64,000 bases of DNA from Tuctoria greenei (GCA_036927565.1 JAYESD010000008.1:119997498-120061497); one strand, 5' to 3'; counted from the stretch's first letter, positions 21,949 through 32,298 are shown. Notes: generated from the sequence alone by a model not told the origin. Translations and numbers: made by a program.

Positions 21949-22440
21949 GTCATCATAGTACCTAATTTATGATGGCCGCCCTGACCATCGTAAATAAGTG
22001 GCCCATGCCACGTGGAGGCTAGGCCGCTTTATTTACGACGGCTAAGGGAATTGTTGTAAATAAGGTCCACTTTAGCACAGCTTCACGAAGTTGTTTCTCT
22101 GGATTCACTTATGATTCTAGATTGAAGTGATTTTGTGGATGAAAGTGATTCTCTATGATTCCCTATAATAAACTCTTAGGATCAAGATAGTGAATCATTT
22201 CACAGAATCAGGGGAAGCTATTCAGCTCTCGGCCCCTTAGTTCATTTCAGATAATCACTTCATAGAATCAGCTAAGAATCCCATCTTCTGAAAATTTGTG
22301 TTTTGCACAACTTCTCTAATTTTGCCTTAGAATCAGCTTCGAGGAGCCCTGCCAAAGGGGGTCTAAGTCTAGCTTATTTACGATGGCATGGGTACAAGCC
22401 ATCGTAAATAAGTGAAATTTGCCTAGAACATTACAGCAAT
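21949..22440. repeat. CACTA-like subterminal repeats, right part, with a possible MITE
   Basis: The TTTACGACGG/CCATCGTAAAT motifs resume: CTAATTTATGATGG, CCATCGTAAATAAG, TTATTTACGACGG, TTGTAAATAAGG, TTATTTACGATGG and CCATCGTAAATAAGTG, in both orientations. Between about 22075 and 22365 is unrelated sequence rich in GATTCA/GAATCA. It ends GGAGCCCTGCCAAAGGGGG, which recalls the termini of non-autonomous DNA transposons (GGGnCCTTTGGCAGGGCTCC type). I could not prove a matching left end. Confidence 0.45.
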
Positions 22441-22830
22441 CGGGAAAAAGGCCGTCAGCCTTATAGGCGTCGGTAACCTAAAGAAACTAACGCCTTTAAT
22501 GTATAGACGTCGATAAACCGACGTTCATAGCCGACGACCTAGATTCAACATTTTTAACTCATACGAACGTCGAGGTCGACGCCTTTAACGTCTAAAGCCG
22601 TCGGTTTCGAATATCGATACATTTAATAACTACAACCGTCGGCCGCACAACCGACACCTTTATGGCCGTAAGAGCGTCGACCGCCTGCTGAAGCTGACGC
22701 CTTTAGGTCAACGAAGGACATCAGCCACGGGCCAGAAACGACATCTTTAATCTTGTTAAGGCTGTCGGGCGGACCTAATACCAACATCTATAGTAGGCCT
22801 TTTTTTTAAAAAAATAACCGCCTGTTTTCT
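22441..22830. repeat. Second subterminal-repeat array (GCCGTCGG / GACGCCTTTAA)
   Basis: Short words recur on both strands: GGCCGTCAGCC, GGCGTCGGTAACC, AACGCCTTTAA, AGACGTCGATAAACCGACG, GTCGACGCCTTTAACG, GCCGTCGGTTTC, CCGTCGGCCG, CTGACGCCTTTAGG, GGCTGTCGGGCGG. The consensus looks like ACCGACGCCTTTAA. Dense, bidirectional 10-14-bp repeats are typical of CACTA subterminal regions where transposase binds. The motif differs from the TTTACGACGG array next to it, so a second family or element end is likely. Confidence 0.5.
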
Positions 22831-22956
22831 ACACCCACCCGGGTGGGCAGCCTCGAGGGATCATCCCCCTCTTCGTCATCGCCGCCCTCGTCGTCCCCCT
22901 CATCACCACCCTTAGAGGAGGACCGCCCAAAGACCACCGCAATCGTTCGATCTCTA
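22831..22956. other. Short GC-rich stretch, nothing recognised
   Basis: Pyrimidine- and GC-rich (CCACCCGGGTGGG, TCATCGCCGCC). It looks like a piece of exon or 5' UTR but has no supportable frame. It abuts the truncated Athila LTR. Confidence 0.3.
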
Positions 22957-24295
22957 GGTAGTGTGACACATACAAAAGCTTTCAAGTCTAAGGGGGGTAA
23001 GAGGATCCTAGAGGTTAGTTAAGGTTGAGAGTTATGGAGGTACTCCTACTATGCTCTATTGTACATATACATAGTCTAAACTAATTATTCATAAGCTAGA
23101 TCAATAGTGAATACTTATGCTATGTGGTTCAACACATCGGGCACGGACTTACCCCTAGCAATACTAGGGCGACTCTCGCCAAGAGCCTGTGGCATAGCCG
23201 AACGTGGAGGATTACAAAGGACAGATAGGGCTGTCACCACCTACTGCCTACCTCTTCAATCCGTGGGTCTACGAGACATCCAATGCTACTTAGCTATCCT
23301 AGCACCACTCTAGCATATTAAGTAATTACCTTAAGAGCCTAGGCACAATCCATCCTAAGGCAGTGAATTGAATCATCATTGAACCAATGTTGATACACAA
23401 CATAATTATCCATACTAACCTAATTATGTCATAATTAACTAGACTATAGTGGGGGTCTATAGGTTCTATGATAATGAGATATGTTCATGATGACATAGTC
23501 ATAGAAGCTATACCTTCCACATACATGGACTCCACAATCAAACAAGAAACGCTTTGCCCAAGTATATATATAAGTAGAGACTAAAGATACTATCTTTATT
23601 ATGCATAGAGTCACAAATACAAGAAAGAATACATGAGCCATACCTTTCCCAATGTAGGATTGGGAAGAGAGAGACTCCTTACTCCTTTCCCAATTTAGAC
23701 TTGGGACTAGAGACTCTCCTCTCTACAACCTAACTCCTCTAAGACTATGAATGATAGTGTATACAATAGAGATGAAGCTCAAGTGGTGTGTGTTGAAGTG
23801 AGGGGTAGGGGGTCCTATTTATACTAGTGTTGAGGTCGGTTCCTGCCACCAAAAGCGCGCGAATCAGTCACCATTGACTCCAGGGAGCAAGGAGGAGCCA
23901 ACACGTGGAGTTTGACCGAGTTTGGCGCTAGGAAGAGGTCGGACGAACTAGGGGTCAAGGCACCAATTCTCGTGTGCTTTCTCCAGGTGGCTGCCAGGTG
24001 GGTCCCCTTGATGTATATGGGTGCAACACCGTTGGATCTCCTCGGATACTTCTGTTTGTGGGCCATTTGATCTATGGGATGCCACATGTTGTCGCCTGAT
24101 TGGCTGGGATGATATTTTATAGGATTGGTCTCTCTACATTTTCTCATTTCCTACATAAAATGCCGCATACACATATTTCTCCATGTCCAAGTGGAATTGG
24201 GTTAGATAGAAAGGTAATGTGTGCAAGAAATGACAAATCCTTCACATAATTGAGTTAAATTGATGGATGAAATTGGTATATAACAGCCGTCAACA
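22957..24295 (-). repeat. 3' LTR of Athila-type element (truncated)
   Basis: Shares TGTGACACA...GCCGTCAACA with the right LTR but stops at AGGTAG (22957), about 330 bp short of the right LTR's inner end. TATA region: minus-strand TATAAATA, at plus 23816-23823. Its start on the minus strand, TGTTGACGGC, follows the PPT directly. Confidence 0.85.
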
Positions 24296-25604
24296 AACTC
24301 CCCCAAGCTTATCCTTTGCTCGTCCCAAGCAAAGTCAAGACTTTAGGTTGATGATCAGGAGTTGCTACAATGTCTTATTTTCAAAAGTATCTAATGCACA
24401 ATTTAACTTTTTTAAATTGGCTATGATACTCTACCTTTCTTAAGTTATCATGGGGCTTATGCTTTCTCATATTCATGAGTAGTTGAAACGTAGAATAGCA
24501 AATGGAGCAAACATAGCCTAGAAATCAAGTTCCACTTAAACCTCGGAGAATTCAGTTTAGATATGAAGTACCTCAATTTGATTCTCTCAGTCACTCCTTT
24601 GTGGATAGTGGAAATATTTCCTCACCAAAGTATTGTGCCTCTACTATTCCTACTCATTGGATATGGCTTGCATGTGGAGCTTGGTAAGGAAAGTAAGTAG
24701 GCATATTTGCATCACATATATTCCTTAAGAGAATTCAAATCAAAACTTTTTGATTCAAGACTAGTGCATGTGTGATGGAGTGAAAAGTGGATGTGGATAA
24801 TTGAGATAACTCCTTTTTGGTATAATCTCTCGTTCTTTTGCCGGGATGAAACATGACTACTTTTCTTTTCTCTCTTTTTTTTATCATGCTTATGATGTAA
24901 GCATGCTCTTTTTTTCATTTTCTTTTTGTAGCCATGTCTTCTACTCCCTTTCCTTGCAATGATTTTGAAGAGAGTGCTAAACATAAATAACATGGAGTTT
25001 CTCTTTTTGTTGTGGTATGGTGGATATGATGGACGTTTTGCTTACTTCTAGTGTAGAAGTATAGCATGTGCAAGTGAAGTCCTGAATTCAAAAAGAGTTG
25101 AATGATTTCTCACATAGGTCTATACTAGTTTGACTAGGCTCAATGTGAAAGCAAATAGCATATGCATAAGGTTTTGTCTATGTATGAATGTCATATGGCT
25201 TTGGTAGGTATTTCCAATCAAATGAGGGAAACATAAATATTTTTAGAACTTCTCCGGAAATCTAAGTTTTACTTTCAAACTAGGACTAGCAGCCCTATTA
25301 CCAATTCTAATCTCGCAACAACCTAGAATTAGATCAAGCTTTTGCTACCCACAACTTCCAAATTAAGGTAAAAGTAATTCAAACCAATGAAATCAATATT
25401 CGGAGAGTAGCAAGTTGTAAACCAGAGACTTAGGAAAATAAAACAGAGCAACTATTCATTATTTCATCTATGTGAATTATAAATCATTCTTACCGCACAT
25501 CTTTATTTGATGAAAGCAAATCTAATACTATTATTATTTTTATATGCAAGGTGGATGATGGATGGATGGAAAATAAATATGCAAGGAATGTGATACATGT
25601 TACC
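24296..25604 (-). other. 3' untranslated region of Athila-type element
   Basis: AT-rich, no supported gene. It carries the polypurine tract at its end next to the LTR (minus strand AAGCTTGGGGGAGTT). The same GCTTGGGGGAGGA motif lies just inside the ORF end (about 25617-25630), a possible second purine tract. Confidence 0.65.
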
Positions 25605-27158
25605 TCAAGTGGGGGTCCTCCCCCAAGCTTGTTCTTCAACTACCTCCGTGATAAGGGTTGAACCCTTGATGACAGAAGTATGCTGCAAGATCGGCTTGTT
25701 GTTGTTGTAGCGCCGTGTTGAAGTTGGTGAATGAGCATCCATGTGTTGTTGCCAATCCTGGGTACCTTGAACATGCTCCTGGAGTGTGTTGTAGAGGTCA
25801 CCCATTCCCACTTCAAGTTCTCCCATACGTCTAGTGAAGTCTGTCATTTCTTGGCCACGGTCATGATGAATTCTAGCCGAAAAGGAACGACGTCCTCTCA
25901 TGGACGTTGGGGGCAAGCTGCTAGAGCTTGAAGAGGATAAGGGTGGATCCCTTTGCCATTCTTGCCAAGATGATCCCCTAGTATCATACGTCGGAGGTTG
26001 AGTCCATCCAGGCACACAACCCGTTGGGTTCTTTTCCTCTTGGTATTCATGGATCAGAGAGATTATCAGTGGCATGCCTGTGGCTGTAGCCCTCGCACGA
26101 TTCCTTGTTACCCTGTCAGAGACATTACTTCTTCTTGCTTCCTCAAGGGGAAGAAGGTTAATGGTTAGCCTACGCCATTTGTACAAATGAAAATCCGGGT
26201 TAGGTAACCGAATTTCATTGACAAAGCTGGGATAGAAAAATATCAAGGATCCATCTTGATCATGCTTAAGGGTATGTCTTTGCACTAAATAGTCTTCATC
26301 AATTAATTCTCTTTCAGTTTCAATGTATTCAAATGAAGAGTATTTAAGTGCTCCTACCCTATCATCAATACGAGTAATCAATGAAGTGCATTCAATTGGT
26401 CCTGATTTTGAAATGTAATCTAACCATTGTGTCATCATGGCTTTGACTGGAGCAACTTTTATCTTTTTAGTCATGGCAAACAAAATTTTCAATTCATCAT
26501 CTCGCACAACCCTAACATCTCCCCTAGGGAACATAGTCATAGCCACCCATCTATGCATGAAGCGTAAAGTAGGGTTTTGGATGTGGCTATTCCTAGGAGC
26601 CCTACATGTGACATCACTAGTTAGCTCATGCCAAAAACTTTGTTTGTTAAACTTTGGCAAATTGTCTAAATCTAGCAAACACCGTTTATGGAAGCCTAGG
26701 ATGCTACCTAATTCTTTCCATAGGATGTTGTATTCTTTTTGAAATAATCTAAAAGCAATATCATCAAATCCTATTCTTAGCGTGCAAAGGAATTGGATAG
26801 TGAGAAGGCATGAACCTTTCTCCTCTATGTGAGCAAAGTCATCAAATCCAATTGCATGCCAAATGGAAAGAAATTCGGAGTCCATACCTATTTTGGAGAT
26901 CAAATGAGGATCGTAAGCCTTGGTGTGGTGGAACTCACGATCTTGGAGAAGCCTACGTGCTTGATCTTCAACTTCGCTTTGTATGTCGAGGTCGTTGTCA
27001 TGAAGAAGTTGGTGTGGGTTGCTTCTCTCTTCCATGGTAGTGTCCACACACACACTTCTCCTCCTTGGGCTTGTACCCATGGAAGAGAGGCGTGCACTAG
27101 AACCTTCACCATGGCTTGAGCTTGCAGCCTCCTTCCTCTCTCCGAACAGCCTCTTCAT
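25605..27158 (-). CDS. Athila-type downstream ORF (517 codons, intact)
   Basis: The only long undamaged ORF of the window. ATG at 27158; the N-terminus is basic and Ser-rich (residues 1-60). Residues ~70-330 resemble the globular domain shared by Athila ORF1-type proteins: RLLQDREFHHTKAYDP, FLCTLRIGFDDIAFRLF, WKELGSILGFHKRC, RFMHRWVAMTMFPRG. Residues ~350-420 are Arg/Ser-rich with poly-Ser, followed by a possible short helical segment (MTDFTRRMGELEVGMGDL). No signal peptide or clear membrane helix is seen, so an envelope role is not supported, although it sits in the env position. Function unknown. A TATA box and paired AACGG motifs lie upstream. Confidence 0.75.
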   Translation of the reverse strand: MKRLFGERKEAASSSHGEGSSARLSSMGTSPRRRSVCVDTTMEERSNPHQLLHDNDLDIQSEVEDQARRLLQDREFHHTKAYDPHLISKIGMDSEFLSIWHAIGFDDFAHIEEKGSCLLTIQFLCTLRIGFDDIAFRLFQKEYNILWKELGSILGFHKRCLLDLDNLPKFNKQSFWHELTSDVTCRAPRNSHIQNPTLRFMHRWVAMTMFPRGDVRVVRDDELKILFAMTKKIKVAPVKAMMTQWLDYISKSGPIECTSLITRIDDRVGALKYSSFEYIETERELIDEDYLVQRHTLKHDQDGSLIFFYPSFVNEIRLPNPDFHLYKWRRLTINLLPLEEARRSNVSDRVTRNRARATATGMPLIISLIHEYQEEKNPTGCVPGWTQPPTYDTRGSSWQEWQRDPPLSSSSSSSLPPTSMRGRRSFSARIHHDRGQEMTDFTRRMGELEVGMGDLYNTLQEHVQGTQDWQQHMDAHSPTSTRRYNNNKPILQHTSVIKGSTLITEVVEEQAWGRTPT

Positions 27159-27843
27159 GTCTTTTTGAGTTCAACAAGCAAGAACAAAACAAGGCAAGAA
27201 AAATCAGAAAAGAAGCGATGTTTGGAAAACAAAACTCTCAACGAATTTTCTCCTCTTGAAAGCTTGAGTGTAAAATGCAAATTCAAACAAAAGAAAATCT
27301 TTTTGGGGATGGATTTGAGCAAGAGTGTTGCAATGAAGAGCAAGAAAAACAAGGTGAGCTATAGAGTGACTTGGGGAGGTGTAAGATGATGTTGTGTGTG
27401 AAGAGAAGTGCTCCTCACGGCCACGATTTATAGGGTGCACCTTTCAACGGTCACTTAGGGTTCAAAATGTAGCCGTTGGAGGAAGGGGAGCCAATTTGGC
27501 TCCACTCCCTGTTCGGCCGACTAGGGGGTTCGACCGATGTGACAGGTGGCCCCCCTGGTTCCTCTTTTGGCAAGTGGCTCCCCAACTGCTATAAAGTTAG
27601 CACGTTGGTGAAATGCCACATGTGCAGCTCAGAAAAAATTGTTTTTCAAATAAAAACCTTTTTTCAAATCCAATAAAAATTCTCTTTTGAAAAGAAAGAA
27701 AGAAAAATGATAGTTGAGAATATAAGATTCTCAAGTTGCTAGGAAAAATCAAATATGCAATGGGAAAAATCCCAATGGGGTGGAAAAAGAAAGAAATAAA
27801 AATAAAGTTGGATAACTACCAATTTGACCTATTGGCGTAGGTC
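27159..27843 (-). promoter_or_regulatory. Putative internal promoter upstream of the Athila-type ORF
   Basis: On the minus strand, CCTATAAATCG gives a TATA box (plus 27426-27432), 268 bp upstream of the ATG, where a 5' UTR of about 240 nt would fit. Just upstream are TCCAACGGCTA (plus 27470-27480), a full match to the plant M-phase-specific activator consensus YCYAACGGYYA, and on the other strand TTCAACGGTCA (27443-27453), one base off. The two form an inverted pair. The region is not coding and replaces the pol genes expected here. Confidence 0.5.
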
Positions 27844-28596
27844 TCACCACCGTCCGATGAGATGGACATTCCTCCTTCTTCATTTCACATCTGGGCCCGG
27901 AGGGATGGGCTTGGACGGCTTATATTGCTTCTTCCGCCATTCCTTCTTTGGCGGCTTGGTGGACTTGGGCCTTCGGGAAGGTCTAGATGATTTTGTCGTC
28001 TTTGGATATCGGCGTGGTCGAAACGATGGATTCTCCTCGTAGATTAATCTTCTCATGAATGCAATGAGTGAGTCCACCTTTGGAAGTGTGACTTCGACCT
28101 CTCTGATGTGTTTATCATTCGGCCCGTACTTGATTCGAATCATGGAGCATTATTTTGATTTTGGACGAAAGTTAAACCTTTCCTCCTTGCCATTGATATG
28201 GAAGTGGATTTCTCCAGCTCCCACATCTATGCGAGCTTTTGCAGTGCTTAGGAATGGACGCCCAAGAATGAGTGGTGTATCTTTCTCAGTGTCCATGTCT
28301 AGCACCACAAAATCCACGGGTATGAAGCAGTTTCGGATCTTCACTGGGATGTCTTCAGCAATACCCGCTGGATAACGGACTGAAGAGTCAGCTAGTTGTA
28401 GCTGCATTGGTGTTGGAGTCAGCTCTGTGAAGTTCAGCTGGTCGAACACAACCTTGGGCATCACGTTGACACTTGCTCCCAGATCACAAAGTGCCTTGTC
28501 AAAGTGGTGAGCCCCAATTGAGCATGAAATGGTAGGACACCGAGGGTCCTTCTGTCAGTTGCTCTCTCTTATGGAAATCATGTTGACATTTTCCAT
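27844..28596 (-). pseudogene. Athila-type protease and short C-terminal extension
   Basis: The minus-strand frame reads CSIGAHHFDKALCDLGASVN, giving the aspartic protease site DLGAS (about 28480), then VVLDMDTEKDTPLILGRPFL, the second conserved protease block (28340-28270). It stops just after NFRPKSK at 28150. A following frame (28143-27880) is very basic (RPRRYPKTTKSSRPSRRPK) and ends before any RT motif. Between gag and DLGAS the frame is disturbed. The protease would mature Gag; RT, RNase H and integrase that should follow are absent. Confidence 0.75.
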
Positions 28597-29934
28597 CTAG
28601 GGTTCTGGCTGGCCTGGCATCTTGCCATTCTCCATTGGAGGAATAGCAGCTGCCAGCTGAGCTAACTGAGTCTCGAGCATCTTGTTGAAGCTCAGTTGAT
28701 TCTTGAAGGCTGAGGATAGTCCTTCCATCTTTGCATTGATATTCTCTAGGGTCTTGTCATTAGCTGACAGCTTCTTGGATAGGGCATCGTTGATCTTGAG
28801 CTGGCTAATGGCAAGTTCTCTCAAGTTGGGCTGATTTCCAGGGTTGCCATTGTTGTTGTACCCTCCTTGAAAGAACAAGCGTTGTTGACCCCACCCTTGA
28901 CCTCTTGGACGATAGCCATTGTTGTTGAAATTTCCGTTGTTGGCGAGGTATAAGGCATCCTCACAAGTTTCTGGGCAATCATTGCCCATATGACTCATGT
29001 CGCCACAGACTTCACATGTCATGTGAGAGTCTAGGGAATAGGCATTGCCAGACACTTCACCACTGGCTTGTCCATCAATTTTCTTCATTAGGAGGTCCAA
29101 TTTTGCAGCGATCATGTCCACCTCCTTCAAGGTGTGTATGCCTCGTTGTCGGGTATGGAGACGCTCATCGTTCCATCCCATGTTGGACACCATCTTCTCA
29201 ATAAGATCTTTAGCTTTTGGCACCGTCAATGAGAAGAATGCTCCTCCAGCAACAACATCCAAATGGTCACAAGCTGATGGGATCAGCCCGTTATAGAAAT
29301 TCTGAATAAGGAGCCAGTCATCCATCCCATGGTGGGGACATGCTAGGATGTACTCCTGAAGCCTTTCCCATGCCTCGGGAATAGATTCCTTGGGCTCTTG
29401 CTGAAAGCTGGAAATCCTTCCATGTAGGGCATTGGTTTTGCCAAACGGGAAGACTTTGGCGAGGAATGCCGTAGAACTCTTCTCCCAAGTTTCTACAACA
29501 CTTTGGTTCGCGTAGAACCACTGTTTTGCTCTCCCAAGGAGGGAGAACGGGAACAGTCTCACACGGACTGCATCCGGAGACACGTCCTTGATCTTAAAAG
29601 TGCTGCAGATCTCAAGGAATTGTTGTAGGTGAGCACTTACATCCTCGTTAGCCTTCCCACAGAATGGGTTGGCTTGCACCATAGTGATAAGGCCAGTTTT
29701 GATCTCGAAGTTCACATATCTCGTGTTAACAGTGGGCCCAATAGGCACATTGCTAGCAGAGGGAGCTGAGAACTCACGAAGGGTCTTCTGAGCCATTGGC
29801 GTTTGGATTGTTGGTGCAGAAATGTTGGCTTGCCTTGCCGCTCGAATCTTCTGAGGAGTAACGACACAGGGTCGGTCTCTCAGAAGAGATTCGGGATCTT
29901 CAACAAAGTTTTCTGGCAGGCGGAAACCAGACAT
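28597..29934 (-). CDS. Athila-type gag (445 codons)
   Basis: ATG 29934. Capsid residues ~90-240 carry the gypsy retrotrans_gag pattern (VNFEIKTGLITMVQANPFCG, LFPFSLLGRAKQWFY, AFLAKVFPFGKTNALHGRI, SIPEAWERLQEYILACPHHG, FYNGL). The zinc knuckle CEVCGDMSHMGNDC (about residue 320) is followed by an Asn/Gly-rich stretch and a C-terminal helical segment (SFNKMLETQLAQLAAAIPP). It is uninterrupted to the stop at 28597-28599, so capsid could be made even though the element lacks pol. The frame to protease is separate. Confidence 0.85.
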   Translation of the reverse strand: MSGFRLPENFVEDPESLLRDRPCVVTPQKIRAARQANISAPTIQTPMAQKTLREFSAPSASNVPIGPTVNTRYVNFEIKTGLITMVQANPFCGKANEDVSAHLQQFLEICSTFKIKDVSPDAVRVRLFPFSLLGRAKQWFYANQSVVETWEKSSTAFLAKVFPFGKTNALHGRISSFQQEPKESIPEAWERLQEYILACPHHGMDDWLLIQNFYNGLIPSACDHLDVVAGGAFFSLTVPKAKDLIEKMVSNMGWNDERLHTRQRGIHTLKEVDMIAAKLDLLMKKIDGQASGEVSGNAYSLDSHMTCEVCGDMSHMGNDCPETCEDALYLANNGNFNNNGYRPRGQGWGQQRLFFQGGYNNNGNPGNQPNLRELAISQLKINDALSKKLSANDKTLENINAKMEGLSSAFKNQLSFNKMLETQLAQLAAAIPPMENGKMPGQPEP

Positions 29935-30068
29935 ACACTACCCTGTTTTCACTTTTAAAATGTGAAAACAAAGAATGGTTATCCTACTAAAATCCTACCC
30001 AGGGTTCTATCCTATTCACTTAGTCATGTTATATATCTATTTGCCTTCCCCGACAACAGCGCCAGAAA
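29935..30068 (-). other. Athila-type leader with tRNA primer-binding site
   Basis: On the minus strand, TTTCTGGCGCTGTTGTCGGGGAAGG lies directly after the LTR end (PBS at about 30046-30064). The TGGCGCCGTTGTCGGGGA type is the standard Athila PBS (usually called tRNA-Asp; recalled). The leader is short, about 110 bp. Confidence 0.8.
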
Positions 30069-31743
30069 TGCTTGTTGATGGCTCCTAAGGTATGCTAACA
30101 AATCACCCCCAACAATAGTGCCAGAAATGCTTGTTGGTATTACTTACGCACCATTAACTAAACATCTCCAACTGATGCATAAAAAATGCTTGCTAACGGT
30201 TCTATTGGATCACAAAGTGAAATCCGCAAGCGCACGGAGGTATCATTGTAGCATTTCCCCTTAAGAGTATTCCCAAAGGTGTCATTTATTTGATCCCAAA
30301 GGAAGGCAGGGAAGAGATATGACAATCATCAAGTGGAAAGGGTATAAAGGTCCAGGTAAGAATCTAGTAAGGATGGATAAAATAATAGTGGAGGTAGTGT
30401 GACACACACAAAAACTTTCAAGTCTAAGGGGGGTAAGAGGATCCTAGAGGTTAGTTAAGGTTGAGAGTTATGGAGGTACTCCTACTATGCTCTATTGTAC
30501 ATATACATAGTCCAAACTAATTATTCATAAGCTAGATCAATAGTGAATACTTATGCTATGTGGTTCAACACATCGGGCATGGGCTTACCCCTAGCAATAC
30601 TAGGGCGACTCCCGCCAAGAGCCTGTGGCATAGTCGAACGTGGAGGATTACAAAGGACAGATAGGGTTGTCACCACCTACTGCCTACCTCTTCAATTCGT
30701 GGTCTACAAGACATCCAATGCTACTTAGCTATCCTAGCACCATGCTAGCATATTAAGTAATTACCTTAAGAGCCTAGGCACAATCCATCCTAAGGCAATG
30801 AATTGAATCATCATTGAACCAATGTTGATACACAACATAATTATCCATACTAACCTAGTTAGGTCATAATTAACTAGACTATAGTGGGGGTCTATAGGTT
30901 CTATGATAATGAGATATGTTCATGATGACATAGTCATAGAAGTTATACCTTCCACATACATGGACTCCACAATCAAACAAGAAACGCTTTGCCCAAGTAT
31001 ATGTATAAGTAGAGACTAAAGATACTATCTTTATTATGCATAAAGTCACAAATACAAGAAAGAATACATGAGCCATACATTTCCCAATGTAGGATTGGGA
31101 AGAGATAGACTCCTTACTCCTTTCCCATTTGGACTTGGGACTAGATACTCTCCTCTCTACAACCTAACTCATCTAAGACTATGGATGATAGTGTATACAA
31201 TAGCGATGAAGCTCAAGTGTTGTGTGTTGAAGTGAGGGGTAGGAGGTCCTATTTATACTAGTGTTGAGGTTGGTTCCCACCACCAAAAGCGCGCGAATCA
31301 GTCACCATTGACTCTAGGGAGCCGGGAGGAGCCAACACGTGGAGTTTGACCGAGTTTGGCGCTAGGAAGAGGTCGGCCGAACCCCTGGTTTGGCTGACCT
31401 GGTCAAGGCACCAATTCTCGTGTGCTTTCTACATGTGGCTACCAAATGGGCCCCCTTGATGTATATGGGTGCAACACCGTTGGATCTCCTCGGATACTTC
31501 TATTTGTGGGCCATTTGATCCATGGGATGCCACGTGTCATCGCCTGATTGACTGGGATGATATTTTGTAGGATTGGTCCCTCTACATTTCCTCATTTCCT
31601 ACATAAAATGCTGCATACACATATTTCTCCAAGTCCAAGTGGAATTGGGTTAGATAGAAAGGTGATGTGTGCAAGAAATGACAAATCCTTCACATAATTG
31701 AGTTAAATTGATGGATGAAATTGGTATATAACAGCCGTCAACA
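30069..31743 (-). repeat. 5' LTR of Athila-type element
   Basis: 1,675 bp; minus-strand ends TGTTGACGGC...GCCATCAACAAGCA. TATA box at plus 31250-31257. The inner 330 bp, missing from the left LTR, contain a second, decayed copy of the LTR-PBS junction (30103-30143). The right flank is CATGC. A segment of about 20 bp near 31380-31400 is absent from the left LTR. Confidence 0.82.
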
Positions 31744-32298
31744 CATGCCTAATGTCAGGTAACGCTATGACCATTCGCGTCGCAGTGAAGACGCTGCAGG
31801 CCTATCCCACTCCACCAAGTGGGTAGCTTACGGCGACAGAGACAGTTGGACAGGACGTCACTTGCCATTGTCAGCAACGGCGCATGGGCTACTGATGACT
31901 CAGGCGGCAAGACGGCGAGTCTTCAAAGCCATGGTCATAGGAAGCTTATGCGAGAAACCTTAGATCTTTAGAATAAGTTTGCCCCGAGACCACCTGACGT
32001 GCCCCGGACCCCACTTGTAAGGCGTCCGATCTTAGCTATAAAAGGATCGGACCACCACTGTTACAAAGGACCCAACATCGAATCCTCGATACACACACAC
32101 ACATTCAAACACTGGCAATACAATCCATCGTGGAGTAGGGTGTTACGTTCCTTGCAGCCCGAACCACGTAAAAACCACCGTCTCATACTCTCTCATACGT
32201 GCGTACACTTGATTGAGGCCTAAGCCCCGCCGAACAAGAACCTCAGAGGGTTGCTCCTTAGCAGATCTGGGGGGAAGTGTCGCATAAAATCTTCGACA
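31744..32298 (+). repeat. 5' LTR remnant of RIRE2/Retand-like gypsy element
   Basis: The LTR's left part was removed by the Athila insertion at 31743. The remainder has a TATA box (AGCTATAAAAGGATC, about 32036), a CA-repeat (about 32090-32105), polyadenylation-type sequence and the end AAAATCTTCGACA at 32298. Next is TTTGGCGCATCAGGTAAGGG, the decayed TTGGCGCGCCAGGTAGGGG-type PBS seen in RIRE2-type grass elements (recalled). Confidence 0.7.

Larger units (their letters stand above)
22957..31743 (-). mobile_element. Athila-type Ty3/gypsy element lacking RT and integrase
   Basis: On the minus strand: 5' LTR 30069-31743, PBS TGGCGCTGTTGTCGGGGAA (about 30046-30064), gag, protease, a short frame, a 517-codon downstream ORF, PPT AAGCTTGGGGGAGTT (24296-24310) and a 3' LTR (22957-24295) missing its last third. 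Gag with the CEVCGDMSHMGNDC knuckle, the DLGAS protease and the downstream ORF are all Athila-like (recalled). There is no RT, RNase H or integrase between protease and ORF, so the element depends on proteins from elsewhere. The LTRs differ at about 4% of shared positions. No TSD can be verified, because the left end is broken. Confidence 0.88.

Noticed and set aside
25605..27158. Envelope protein for the Athila downstream ORF.
   Set aside because: No signal peptide or convincing membrane helix is visible; only the position recalls env.
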